From assembly GCF_040712315.1 (NCBI RefSeq), contig NC_134023.1:31034088-31098087 (forward strand): a stretch of DNA of 64,000 bases, written 5' to 3'. The DNA comes from Castanea sativa (Eukaryota > Streptophyta > Magnoliopsida > Fagales > Fagaceae). The notes under the pieces are model-generated. The model was not told the origin of the DNA and did not search any database. It saw only the letters and a program-made list of their open reading frames with translations. Of the stretch, positions 48,480 through 60,868 are shown piece after piece; position 1 is the first letter of the stretch; every line of letters starts with the position of its first letter. The translations under genes were made by a program, and so were the position numbers.

Positions 48480-50265
48480 TTAGTTTGTTGCCTTACTCTT
48501 GGAGTTAGAACCTGTTTGTAACCTACAAAATGGCTTATTTAGCATCAAACTTTCTCTATGTACAATTTTATCTAAAGAAAAATGCTTAATTACTCATATT
48601 ACATGAAGTATTATTAATGCATTCATGCCAAAATTTATTGGAATTACTAATTGCATTTGTTGCAGTTGAAAACTCTAAGTTGAATTGGTAATACAACTTA
48701 ACTAATGCCAACCCTTTAGGATATTATTGCAATATTTTTGTATGAACTCATTGACATCCAATTTGCAAGCAGCTGATTTTGTCTTTTGACAGGGAATCAG
48801 TTATACTTAGTTTTGCTACTGATTTACCACCAAGGTCCTTAAACTTGGTTTTTCTCTAAAATAAATAAATAGGGACATGCAAAAAATTTATGTGACAAGA
48901 AGTGCAAAAGCTGTATGTGTTACTTTGTTAGCATTAGCATACTGATGGAATAGTTTACAGTGCATGCTACATATCTCCCTACAAATAAATAGGGCTGAGG
49001 AAGACCTGGTTCAGTGGCATTAAAATCACTATGATGAATCTCCCTCAAGACTACACAACATACAAATAAATTAGATTAACATCACTTCAAATTTCTAACA
49101 TATATTTTCTCAAACATCTTCAGTGCATTTCACAACCACAGTAGTAACATAAGGAATGAGAAAAAACTGATCCACTGTAACAAACTTCAAGCTGAGAGAT
49201 TTTTATCAAGCTAAGAATCATAGTTCTGTTTCAGTGAAAGAAACTAAGGAATAAGAAATGGATACTCTTAGGCAAAGAAATCAAGATCAGAAGAAAAAAT
49301 CATAAATTTAGTATCAACATTTCCAAAATGCCAAAGCTAATAGACCCATACACACAACAATTACAAGAAAACCCATTTTCATTCAATCACAACAGATTCG
49401 GCCATATTGCAAAGCCCTAATTTTCAAACTCAAGCAAAACCATCAAGCTTTACACTCAACAAGAAAACCCATTAATCAAGCTAATAAAAAAAAAATCCAA
49501 TTTCCATACACATAGCATCACAGTTTTGGCATAAAAATCCAAAAAAAAGAGAGCAGAATACAGAGAGATGAACTAAAACTCTATGAGGCATTTCAACAAA
49601 TATCTTCAATGCCCACCCAAAAACCAACTTTAAATGCCAATATAACAGTTATTGCTAATTCCAGAAATCCAAACAAGAAAACCCATTCATCAAGTTAATC
49701 AAAACGGAAACAAAATGTTATTCATAAAACAAAATCTCATCCCTCTCACCCCAAAATCAGTGAGCAAACAAGAGGAAAAAAAAAACCCACATAGAAAAGA
49801 AAATAAATGAAGGAGAAAGAGAGGGTACTCGACGGTCACCAGTGTTGGTGACGTTGTTGAGAAGCACCGCCAGAGATGGTGGTGTTGGGGCAAGCAAAAT
49901 CTTGGCCATGGCTAGACTTAAGAGAACGAGAAAAGAGAGGGACCTTAAGAGAGGAGAAGGTTAGATTGGCAAGCACCGCCGGTGGTGGTCGGTGGGCCTC
50001 GGAGGCTTCAAGTTGTAGCCATGGTTATGGAGATTAAACTTGTTGGAAAAGAGAAAAGTTTTGAAAATTGGATTTGGTGAATCTGAAGACAATAGAAAGG
50101 GGAGAGGTGAAGAAAGGTAGCCCAACACTAGGTGAGACACGGATCGATGACGTGGCAACTAGTTACAACTGTTGGATTAAATCAAAGGCTGAGATTATGA
50201 ATCCAATTTTTCTTATACGAAAGTGCAGAACAGTTGTACTACTCAATAGGGAATTCCATAAAAGT
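48480..50265. other. Interior of the Mutator-like element, unrecognised
   Basis: AT-rich up to about 49800. From 49909 on the minus strand an ATG opens MAKILLAPTPPSLAVLLNNV, about 25 residues before low-complexity sequence, possibly a captured first exon. 49930-50000 has CACCGCCGGTGGTGG-like repeats. No full gene. Confidence 0.3.
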
Positions 50266-50269
50266 GCAC

Positions 50270-51655
50270 TGACATGTGATATTGGTGTTGCATAATGTAA
50301 GGATAGTACCTTCAAATGTGAGAAAAAAAATAAGAGAATTATGAATGTGATAAAAGTACAGTCTCATGTGATGTTGGTATTATGCAATGTGAGGCTGGTA
50401 CCATAAAATGTGAGAAAAAAAACAAGGGAACCACCGAACGTGATAAAAGTACAGTCACATGTGATGTTAGTACAGTCAAATGTGATGTTAGTACAGTCAT
50501 ATGTGATGTTGGTATTACGAAATGTGAGGCTGGTACTATAAAATGTGATAAAAAAAATAAGGGAACCATCAAATATAACAAAAAAAATAGTCACAGGTAA
50601 TGTTGGTACTGTGCAATGTGAGGATGATACCATAAAATGTGAAAAAAAAGGAACCACCAAATGTGACAAAAGTGCAATCACGTGTGATGTTGGTACTGCG
50701 CAATGTGAGGATGATACCATAAAATGTGAGAAAAAAATAACGGAACCATCGAATGTGACAAAAGTACAGTCACGTGTGATGTTAGTACTGCATAATGTGA
50801 GGATGGTACCATAAAATGTGAGAAAAAAATAAGGGAACTACCAAATGTAACAAAAGTACAGTTACATGTAATATTGGTACTGCGCAATGTGAGAATGGTA
50901 CTATAAAATGTGAGAAAAAAAATAAGGGAACCATTGAATGTGACAAAAGTACAATCACATGTGATATTGGTACTACGCAATGTGAAGATAGTACCATCAA
51001 ATGTGAGAAAAAAAAAATGAACCATCGAATGTGACAAAAATACAGTCACATGTGATATTGGTACTATACAATGTGAGGATAATATCATCAAATGTGAGAA
51101 AAAATAAAGGAACCATCGAATGTGACAAAAGTATAATCACATGTGATGATGGTACTGCACAATGTGAGGATGGTACTATCAAATGTGAGAAAAAAAAATT
51201 GGAACCATCGAATGTGACAAAAGTACAGTCACATGTGATGTTGGTACTACGCAATGTGAAGATAGTACCATCAAATGTGAGAAAAAAAAAATAAATGAAC
51301 CATCGAATGTGACAAAAATACAGTCACATGTGATATTGGTACTATACAATGTGAGGATGGTACCATCAAATGTGAGAAAAAATAAAGGAACCATCGAATG
51401 TGACAAAAGTATAATCACATGTGATGATGGTACCGCGCAATGTGAGGATGGTACCATCAAATGTGAGAAAAAAAAAATTGGAACCATCGAATGTGACAAA
51501 AGTATAGTCACATGTGATGTTGGTACTGCACAATGTGAGGATGGTACTATCAAATGTGAGAAAAAATAAGGGAACTATTGAATGTGACAAAAGTACAGTT
51601 ACAAGTGATATTAGTACTACACAATATGAGGATGGTACCATCAAATGTAATATTT
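50270..51655. repeat. 92-bp minisatellite, about 15 copies
   Basis: Units carry 'tgtgacaaaagtacagtcac', 'atgtgatgttggtact', 'caatgtgaggatggtacca' and 'tcaaatgtgagaaaaa'. The phase marker 'gtac.at.aaatgtgag' falls about every 92 bp (for example 50713, 50805, 50897, 50990). The first units (50400-50560) are expanded internally. Many long frames open on both strands because of the repetition, but none looks like a protein gene. Confidence 0.93.
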
Positions 51656-51687
51656 TGGTAACCTGGTATAGCAGGTTAACTACTAGT

Positions 51688-51734
51688 GGGTACCATACCC
51701 CAAAAAAAAAAGGGGGGGTACGCTAGAATTACCC
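51688..51734 (-). repeat. Right TIR of the Mutator-like element
   Basis: Reversed, it reads GGGTAATTCTAGCGTACC, then C- and T-runs, and ends TATGGTACCC. It matches the left TIR at most positions; the poly-T length differs. Confidence 0.85.
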
Positions 51735-51832
51735 GTAGCTTGTTATTTAAAATGATGTAAAAACTATAGTTTAAAGAGTATTGTGAAAATATATTTTTAA
51801 AGTAATTATAATGCAAAAAAAATGTTTGATAC

Positions 51833-52594
51833 TGTACGTGCACAATTTGTACCCGGTCCAATCACTAGATGGACCCAGGCCCAAAGAGTCTTATACAATG
51901 AAATTTGTAGAGTATGGGTTTGAAATCTAGGCTAGGGATATTGGAGAGTTGATAAACAGGCTAGAATGCCACAAGCTATGCAAATTATAGATGAATATGA
52001 CAAAAAACTCTCCTCGGACGTAAGCCGAGGACCACTTGTATTGCCTTTCTTTCTCTAAGCAAAAGATTACAATTGGTCTTCAAGTTTTTCCTCCCTCCCC
52101 CCTTCATACCACTCCTGTCCTCTCTTATATCCCTCTTCTTCTCTTCTTTCTCTCCCACGTGTAGCACAGATTTTTCTCCTAGATACTTGTCCCATCCACC
52201 ACCTTCTTGAAGTCTTCAAATAATAGCTGGAAGGCTGAATATTACTGTTCAAAGGTCATTTCTCCATTAATGCGGTCAAGGAGGTAGATGCAGGGCCTTT
52301 AATGCGGTGGTAGCAGCTTTTTTCCTCAGATATTTCTCGCACGTTCCTCCTTCTAATGAGTACTTGGATCACGCCTTTACCCAACAGATCTTCCAGAATT
52401 TTGTCTCTAAATCCTTTAGCATGTCCCATGGCCTTTACTGGGCTCGTCCGAGGAGATACTCCTCCTTGGACAATTCCTCTGCCCCTTGTAGCGCGAACTG
52501 GCCTGTGGGCCTCGAAAACTCTGATTGAACAGACTTATACCAACAAACCAGGCCCAAGGCCCAAATGTGCATTTAAGCATTTTTACTCCCCACA
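51833..52594 (-). repeat. 3' LTR of element 2
   Basis: Reversed, it runs from TGTGGGGAGTAAAAATGC to GTGCACGTACA. Its TG/CA termini are intact. Confidence 0.95.
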
Positions 52595-52965
52595 ATAGCC
52601 CCTCAAAACTTCATTTTTCCCCCCATCTGAGGAGAGAAATGGAGTTTTGAACCAACAGCGCACCCTCCACACACTTTGCATACCGCCACACGTGCAGGGG
52701 TCCTTTCTTTCCTTTAAAACCGCCTCTGATGCTTCAAAAACCGGAACACTCGCATTAATGACTGCAAGTTACATCTTGTTCCCCACAATCAACGGTGAGA
52801 TACGCATCCAACGGTCCGGGTTTGCTCTAAAAATTTGAGCAGGATAATTCTGATTCGAGGCCACCTCCCACACGCCAAAACGCCTAGGAAACCGAATCTC
52901 CATCCATCCTTTCAGAAATCAATCAAGTCTAAGAGTTACTCACTCTCTTTCCTCTCAAGAAGCTC
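52595..52965. other. PPT and leader region of the antisense gene, element 2
   Basis: The complement of 52609-52627 is the purine tract ATGGGGGGAAAAATGAAG, the likely polypurine tract for element 2. On the plus strand this 370-bp stretch precedes the ATG of the antisense gene and would hold its leader. It is less AT-rich than the surrounding host DNA and is conserved with element 1. Confidence 0.55.
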
Positions 52966-55683
52966 ATGAAGAATCGCCTAACTATTTCCCGTAAGTTCTT
53001 AACTTCCTTTACTCATTTCTCCTCGGCTTCCGTCCTCGGCCACCAACTAGACCCCTCCCCTTCTCTAAACTTTCATTCTCACTCCCACCAAATGGGTAGA
53101 TTTAAGTGTTTAGTAGATACCGACGCTGGTATGGAGGGTTTTCGGGCCAAATATCATATTCCCCAAGACGTAGGCTTGAGATATTGCCCAGTAGAAGCCA
53201 TAGGTAACGCTAGAAGAGAGGGAGAAGTTATCATCCCCATCATCGCATTCGTAGAAGGTGGGATGACCCTTCCCATGAGAAACGTAACAAGCGAATACCT
53301 ACGTAACCATAGGTTATGCCCAGATCAATGCACACCAAATGTGTTTAGAGTCTTAGGTTGTGTTGACGCTTTAAATGAACAAATGGGTCTGAACCTCACA
53401 TGGCACGACGTCGTTTACAAGTACGAGTGCCATAAACTTAATGGCGTAGGATATTACCTTAAATCCAGATCTAACATTGTTAGGCTCATATCCTGTCTTC
53501 CCAAATCCAACAAAGGCATGAAAGACGACTATCTTATCACCTCGAAAAATTGGTTTGACGGTCCTCACTACCCAGTTGAATAGGGAGACCCAGGTGTGAC
53601 TCCATAGGAGTTAGATTCCCTAACCTGTGACTTAGTCCCATTAACTTTACCGTTTTTGGTTACATTGCGTATTACTACACCTTTCTTTGATATTCATTGC
53701 TGATCTATCCATGCTCGTCTCCTCGGATGTTTTTCATAGATAAACAACACGTACGGCCGCGTCTAAGTCTTTGTAGTGTCGCGGACCTCAATCGCGTTCT
53801 TCGATCTGAAGTGTTTGTTAGCGAAGACCTACAAGTGAGAGCAGCCTACCTGATATTAGGATGCGATCTTTTATCTGACGATTTCCAAGAGATTGACAAT
53901 GCGATCACCGTAGGAGACCAACGACGCAAAATGATAGATATTTCACGACGAGGCTTCCTTTCTGACCACGAACTCCCAGACGACCCCTCCATCATATTGT
54001 ATTCTCGCCCCATCGCTGCAGTTCCTTTATCAGCACATTCCCAAATGACAGCCATCCGAGAAGAACCGTCATCTTCGCAACGATCGCTTGACGAGGAAAT
54101 TGAACAGTTTTGCCTTAAAGAAGCTGAGAGACCTTGAGAGGATCAACTTGTCATCCTCTCGGACGAAGAGCACGTGCCTGTAGAAACTTATGGCATAAAG
54201 GGTTTAATAATAGCACAACCCGACTCTAGCTCTGAGGAAGAAGACATGTCTACTCTTAGGAAGCTGATGTCTAAGAGGGGCACAAAAGCCTCTAAAAAGG
54301 GCGTGGTTGAGTCACAGACCGCTCCCCCTCTGCCACCACCCCCTCCTCCTTCTGATCCTAATATTCCCATTTCAGAGCCTAAGAAGAAGAGGAAAAACGA
54401 GGCCGAGGAGGCAGATATGGAGAGGCAGAAGAAACTAAAGCAGTAACAACAACAACAGAAAGTAAGCAAAGGTAAGGGACGTGCCTCTTCAATAGAGAGT
54501 GGGGAAAGCCGTGACCTGGCCGAGGTATGCCGCGCACAGGCTAATTGGTCTCCGGTGCTGAGGCTAGATAGGGCTCCCATTTCTTGCCAGTCCAACATTA
54601 GGGCATTCCAGCAAGGACATGCTCATCACCTGGCCAATGCATTGGAGCAACCTCTTCTTCTACCGAAGGACATGGAAGCCTTAAACAAAATGGGTCAGCC
54701 ACATCTCTTCCTCTCCCTGAAAAGGGACTTGGCTTTGGTGAGTGTCCTCCATCATCCCCATATTACTGCTGTCAACGTACTCTAGTATATAGTCGGTCGT
54801 ACACACTTTAATCTTTGTTTCGATAATAGTACACTTTTTCAACACTTCTATGTAGGCCATACAAGAAGTTTTTGCTGCAGAAAAGTGGGTGGAGGATTCT
54901 AGGAAGAAGGCTACGGCTGAACTTGAAGTTAAAATGGAGACCGAGAAGGCGTTAGGCCAAGCTCTAGCGGAGAATGAGAATCTGACCAAGCAATTGGCAG
55001 ATGAAAAAAGGGAGAGAAATGGTGCCGAGGCTAGCCTTAAGACGACTAGAACTCAAGTGGAGGGGCAGCGCAAACTCCTGCACCAAAAGGATGAGGACTT
55101 GTCCAAAGCTCAGCAAGAAAATTCCTATTTAAAGAAGGAGCTTGCTTAAGCGAATGAGAAGGTTCGTGCCTTCAAGGAAAGCATGGAGGCTGTCAAGAAG
55201 GCTGCCTATAATGAAGGGGTGGAGGCAACAGAAGATCGACTGACAGAGGAGTTGGCTGAGCTATGTAGGGAATACTGCCAACAAGTATAGGTAGAAGCTT
55301 TGAATGTGGCAGGAATTCCTACCACCTCTAAATTGAGGAAGCCCGAGAACATTTAGATCCCTCGGGACATTCAAGTGATTGAGGAACTTCCTCCTACCAC
55401 ATTTGCCTCCGAGATAGCGCCTACCACACAGCCGTCCATCATTCAAGAACCCACCCCAATTCCGAAGGAACATGCTTGTTTCGATAAAGAGAAGGAGCAG
55501 GATGGGGAAGCCGAGAAGCTTCCGGGTACGGACGCCGAGCCCAACATTCCTCCATAAGCGGCGAAGGACAAAGGAAAAAAAATCCAAACCTCTTTCGAGG
55601 TGGAGCTAAAACAAACAGAGGAGGACAACAAAGCAAAAGGGGGTGCCAGCACGTCCAAGCAAGACCCCTCCACCAAAGCTTGA
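52966..55683 (+). pseudogene. Antisense spliced gene of element 2
   Basis: Counterpart of 29962-32659. Exon A starts at ATG 52966 and runs to 53593. Exon B is 53740-54737 (998 nt, the same length as in element 1) and exon C is 54856-55683. Introns 53594-53739 and 54738-54855 have GT..AG ends; the first is phase 1 and the second phase 0, and both keep the frame. A further possible 60-nt intron (52991-53050) is also frame-neutral. Exon A has GLRYCPVEAIGNARREGEV, NLTWHDVVYKYECHKL and RLISCLPKSNKGMK. Exon B has a PPPPPPPPS run and KKKRKNEAEE. Exon C has the coiled coil ALGQALAENENLTKQLADEK. Stops at 53581 (TGG in element 1), 54135 (CGA in element 1), 54444 (shared with element 1), 55147, 55288, 55354 and 55555 break it. 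The full product would be about 800 residues. Function unknown. Confidence 0.72.
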
Positions 55684-56039
55684 GGCTTTAGACCATTTAG
55701 GGCCCCTTTTCCATATGTAATGAGTTTTTTGTATTGGAACTTTTACTTTAACCTTCTTATTTTTGAATTTTAATTCTGATGTATTTCTTGACAGAATCAA
55801 CGAGCAATTTGAAAGGTTGTTTTTTCAATTGATTTCCAATTTTCAATAGTAACATACTAATTTCGTTTATCTTATTGTAAATTACATGCATAGGTGAAAA
55901 TATCTAAAATTTCGACAACACATAATCTAAAACTTAACTCGACACTTAGTTCAAGACATAAAGCAAAGTGTCAAACTTACCATGGTTTACCAATACGTCA
56001 CTTCGCATTGAGGCATGTAACAACAGGACTTGATTTTTA
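55684..56039. other. Noncoding spacer of element 2
   Basis: AT-rich sequence between the end of the antisense gene and the tandem array, the equivalent of 29521-29961. Confidence 0.5.
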
Positions 56040-56815
56040 TTTGATGCTTAGCGTAATGAACCGAAATGTTAATTTTCCCAAAGTGGAAGGTCCGAGGACC
56101 CGACGTAACTAAGGTTCTGTTTAACATTCAATAAGATACCAATTTCCACAAGGTACGTGGTCCGAGGACCAAACATGACCAAGTTTCTGTTTGATACTTA
56201 CAATAAATAGATCGAAATGTTAATTTTCCCAAAGTAGAAGGTCCGAGGACCCGACATAACTAAGGTTCTGTTTAACATTCAATAAGATACCAATTTCCAC
56301 AAGGTACGTGGTCCGAGGACCAAACATGACCAAGTTTCTGTTTGATACTTAGAATAAATAGATCGAAATGTTAATTTTTCTAAAGTAGAAGGTCTGAGGA
56401 CCCGACATAACTAAGGTTCTGTTTAACATTCAATAAGATACCAATTTCCACAAGGTACGTGGTCCGAGGACCAAACATGACCAAGTTTCTATTTGATACT
56501 TACAATAAATAGATCGAAATGTTAATTTTCCCAAAGTAGAAGGTCCGAGGATCGACATAACTAAGGTTCTGTTTAACATTCAATAAGATACCAATTTCCA
56601 CAAGGTACGTGGTCTAAGGACCAAACATGACCAAGTTTCTGTTTGATACTTACAATAAATAGATCGAAATGTTAATTTTCCCAAAGTAGAAGGTCCGAGG
56701 ACCCAACATAACTAAGGTTCTGTTTAATATTCAATAAGATACCAATTTCCACAAGTTACGTGGTCCGAGGACCAAACATGACCAAGTTTCTATTTGATAC
56801 TTACAATAACGAATC
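56040..56815 (-). repeat. 151-bp tandem array, element 2
   Basis: 'gataccaatttccacaaggt' recurs at 56135, 56286, 56437, 56587 and 56738, a spacing of 150-151 bp, with a partial unit before the first. Each unit has two halves, each with a 'ggtccgaggacc'-type core. It is the same unit as in element 1 but with one more copy. Confidence 0.93.
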
Positions 56816-56860
56816 TAAAATGTTACATAATGATAATTGAGAAACAAAAAGTGCTTTTCA

Positions 56861-58003
56861 TTAATAGTAATACCTTTGGAGGTTATTTACATTCCGAGGG
56901 CGTTGTACAATTTTTTCATCTAGATCGGCTAAACAATATGACCCTATGCCCGCTACAGAAATCATTCGGTATGGTCCTTCCCAAGTTGGTGCTAACTTTC
57001 CCCACGCTGGATTCTTAGAAGTACCCATTACTTTCCTTAAGTCCAAATCCCCAGGCGCTAGTGGCCTTAGTTTCACATGAGCATCATATCCACGTTTGAG
57101 CTTCTGCTGATAATAAGCCAGTTAGACCATGGCAGCCTCTCGCCGTTCCTCAACCAGATCCGGGCTTTTCTCTAGGAGGTCATCATTATTTCCCAGGCTG
57201 AAAGAACTTGTCCCTAATGTGGGAAAACTAGATTCCAAAGGTATCACCGCCTCAGCTCCGTAAGTCATAGAGAAGGGTGTTTCTCCAGTGGATCTTCACG
57301 GTGTAGTCCGATATGTCCACAAAACGTGTGGCAATTCCTCTACCCATCTACCCTTTGCGTCATCCAGCCTCTTCTTAAGTCCACTGACTATAACTTTGTT
57401 AATGGCCTCGACCTGACCATTTCCTCGAGGATAAGCTGAATTGGAGTATCTATTTGTGATGCCCAAGTCATTGCAATATTTCCTGAAAGCTTTACTATCA
57501 AATTGCACGCCATTATCTGAAATAAGTGTCCGAGGTACCCCAAATCTAGTGATAATGTTCTTCTAGATAAATTTCTTGGTGTCCACATCCCTAATATTTG
57601 ATAAAGGCTTAGCTTCAACATACTTGGTGAAGTAATCAGTTCCCACGAGTAGCCACCTTTTGTTTTCCACAGCCCTCAGAAAAGGCCCAACTATATCCAG
57701 TCCCCATTGAGCGAATGGCCAAGGACTAGACAAAGGATTAAGGACACCACCAGGCTGATGAATATTGGGAGCAAACCTCTGGCATTGGTCACATTTTCTT
57801 GCGTAGTCCTGAGCTTCTCTTTGCATATTGGGCCACCAATATCCCTGAGTCAGAGCTCTATGGGCTAAGGATCTCCCCCCAGTGTGACTTCCACAAATTC
57901 CTTCGTGCAATTCTTCCAAAATTGCTTCCATCGCTTCAAGGTGTACACATAACAAGTATGGCCCGGAAAAAGAGCGTTTATACAGCTTCTGATCCTCAGA
58001 CAA
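56861..58003 (-). pseudogene. Integrase domain of element 2
   Basis: The zinc-binding part is intact: LHEGICGSHTGGRSLAHR, then CDQCQRF. The core shows LDIVGPF, GTDYFTKYVEAKPLSN, the second catalytic region around NGVQFDSKAFRKYC, and GNGQVEAINKVI. The C-terminal module has LRPLAPGDLDLRKV and WEGPYRM, ending at 56861. Stops near 57562 and 57294 break it. The region comparable to the solo-LTR target of element 1 is uninterrupted at about 57885-57895. Confidence 0.87.
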
Positions 58004-58196
58004 CCAGAATTGAGGTGCCTTCCGACGAATTTTATCTGCTTCAGACTTCTCCTCGGGCTGAAAATCGCTTTTTAGAAAAGAAACTACGGGGGTCCATCCA
58101 GCTAGGTCCGAATCTTATCAGATGGATACGGACGGCACTTGCGGTGGTTAAAGTCAGTTTTAGCAAGTCTTCGATGAGGATAATCCTAGGCAGACA

Positions 58197-59110
58197 TTAA
58201 GCTGAGGACGTCGCCAAAGTGACCAACGAGTTTTCATGCGTTTTTCCACTTCTAGAAACATGCGTAAGGATGAAAGAATCAAACTTGGATTGTAAACATT
58301 TGACCTTAGTCAGGTATTCTTGCATTCTCAGATCCTTAACTTCTATAGTTCCCAGCACTTGGCCCACGACTAACTGAGAATCCGAGAACATATGAACTGA
58401 CTTTCCCCCCATTCTCTGGACCATATCCATACCGACTGAGACAGCTTCATACTCAACCTCGTTATTAGTAGCCGAGAACGCTAATCTCAAGGATTTCTCA
58501 AAGGTAATTCCCTTAAGGGATACCAAAACAAGTCCAACGCCTGATCCTCTCTGATTTGCTGCCCCATCAACATACACTTTCCAAATTAGAGGCCCTTTGC
58601 ATGTGATCATGCCAACTGATTTTTCATCCATATGCAATTCCTTTGTAGTTTCTTCTAACGATGGTTCCGCGAACTTTGCCACCAAATCAGCGAGGACCTG
58701 GCCCTTCACAGAGGTGCGCGGCATATATTTGATATCGAAGGCTCCCAGAATAGTTCCCCACTTGGCTACCCTCCCCGGGTAGTTAGCACATCGCAATACT
58801 GACTTGAGAGGAAGTTAAGTCAAAATCACGACGGTGTGGGATTGGAAGTAGTGAGGAAGCTTTCGTGTAGCATGGACTACGGCCAGAATTACCTTCTCCA
58901 AAGGCAAATAATGCACCTCAGCTTCATTCAAAGATTTGCTAACATAATAAACTGGTCTTTGTACTCCACCGTCGTCCCTTATCAGAACCAAGCTGACTGC
59001 ATGGATAGCTACAGCTAGGTATGCAAATAGGATCTCATCGACTTCCGGCCGAGACATGATGGGTGGTTGAGAAAGATATTCCTTAAGTTGCTGAAAAGCT
59101 AAAGCGCACT
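58197..59110 (-). pseudogene. Dual RNase H region of element 2
   Basis: The gypsy-type RNase H shows VYYVSKSLNEAEVHYLPLEK and HATRKLPHYF (58815-59057). A stop at about 58813 precedes the tether and the second, archaeal-type RNase H (58197-58796). The latter shows YVDGAANQRGSGVGLVLVS (first D present), NNEVEYEAVSVGMDM (E) and FSDSQLVVGQV (D). The second domain is better preserved than in element 1. The frame is shared with RT but differs from integrase by an indel between 58197 and 58003. Confidence 0.85.
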
Positions 59111-59119
59111 CCTCGGACC

Positions 59120-60060
59120 ATTGGAATCCTTTCTACTTATTTAATAATTGGAAAAAAGGTCTACACCTATCAGCGGACCGAGAGATGAACTTGCTGAAAG
59201 CAGCAGTGATCCCGGTCAATTTCTGAACTTCCTTTGGATTTCGAGGTGGTTGCAAGCCCTGAATGGCTCTGACCAGCGCCGAAGTTACCTCTATTCCTCT
59301 ATGAGTCACCATATAGCCTAAGAACCTTCCAGAGCCCACCCCAAAAGAGCACTTAGAGGCATTAAGACGCAGCTTATACTTCCTAAGTGTTTAAAAGGTG
59401 TCGTCCAAATCGTTCACATGCATAGGTATTGTCTTACTCTTCACTACCATATCATCCACATATACCTCAATAGTCTTCCCAAGCTGCGACTCGAACATCC
59501 TGGTCATCATCCTTTGGTAAGTAGCCCCTGCATTTTTCAGACCTAATGACATCACTTTATAGTGATAATTCCCCGTAGGAGTAATGAAGGCAGTCTTCTT
59601 TTGATCACCTAACGCCAAAGGTATTTGGTGATAACCTTGGAAGGCATCTAAAAAACTCATCTGAGGATGTCCAACCGTAGCATCCACTAGTTGATCGATG
59701 CGAGGCATCGAGAACGAGTCTTTTGGGCAGGCTTTGTTCAGGTCTATGAAGTCCACACATACCCTCCACTTTCCGCTCTTCTTTTTTACTACGACAGTGT
59801 GCGCCAACCATTCTGGGTAGAAAACTTCTTTAATAGCCCCAGCCCTTTTGAGCTTGAGCACCTCTTCCTTGATGGCCTCGGCATGTTCTTTCGAAGAACG
59901 CCGAGGTGGATGCCTCTTGGGAATGACGGTAGGATTGACATTCAAATGATGGCAAATGAAACTTGGGTCAACCTCCAGAGCCTCGTAGGGATCCCATGCA
60001 AAAACATCAATATGTTTTTTCAAAAACATCACTATTCCATCTTCTCTTGATGTGGTAGCC
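59120..60060 (-). pseudogene. Reverse transcriptase domain of element 2
   Basis: Open for 213 aa from 60032 to 59391. Motifs are VVVKKKSGKWRVCVDF, DLNKACPKDSF, FLDAFQGYHQIPL, LGLKNAGATYQRMM and YVDDMVVKSK. The thumb continues at 59133-59339 ([14 protein letters not shown]). A one-base deletion near 60035 (GGAATAGTG against GGAATTGGTG in element 1) shifts it relative to protease. Confidence 0.92.
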
Positions 60061-60175
60061 GTATCCCAACTTGAAAGAACCTTTTGGGGTCATCATTTAT
60101 GAGAAATATTTCCAACTCTTCACATGTGGCCTCCTTTGCTGTCACCGCACCAGGCGCATCCAGAGTTGTTAATTG

Positions 60176-60862
60176 CTATAAGTCTTCCACAACTGAGGTC
60201 GAGGATTCTAATTCGGCTTGATGCAGCACTGTGGCCGATATGCATTGCCTTGCTACTGATTGACTCCCAAGAATTTCTTCAATCAATCCACCCGAGGGAA
60301 ACTTCACTTTAACATGTAAAGTCAAGGAGACAGCACCCAAAGCATGCAGCCAAGGCCTTGCGACGATGGCCGTGTATGGAGAATATGCGTCAACCACAAT
60401 GAAATCTACATCAACTGTTTCCGGGCCCGACTGTACGAGCAAACGAATTTGTCCCTTTGGTATGACAGCCTTCCCTTCAAAGCTTATCAATGGTGAATCA
60501 TAGCGAGTGAGATCCTCCGGCTCTAACTTAAGCCCCCTGAATAAGTCGGGGTACATAATATCCGTACCACTACCCTGATCAACCAACACTCTCCTGACGT
60601 CATAATTCCCTGTCCTCAATGTGACCATCAGGGCATCGTCATGTGCTTGAATGGTCCCAACCTTATCCTCATCAGAGAATCCCAAAACGGGCGTACTCCC
60701 TTTGATCCTCTTCGGCCTCGAACTAGACTCCTTGGCCTGGGAATGTGAAACCGTCATCACCCTTGTAGAATAGGAACCAGTTCTACCAGGTGTAGCCAAG
60801 ATGACATTACTCGTTCCTAAGGGCGGCCGAGATAGGTTGTTCTTTTGATTATTTAAACCCAA
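60176..60862 (-). pseudogene. Aspartic protease domain of element 2
   Basis: Active-site motif VDQGSGTDIMYPDLF, then VDVDFIVVDAYSPYTAIVAR. The 228-aa local frame is intact and closely follows element 1. It is in the same frame as gag. Confidence 0.85.
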
Positions 60863-60868
60863 ATGATT

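Noticed and set aside
50339..51644. Many overlapping long ORFs on both strands
   Set aside because: They all come from translating the 92-bp minisatellite in several frames. No start context, domain or codon bias supports a protein.
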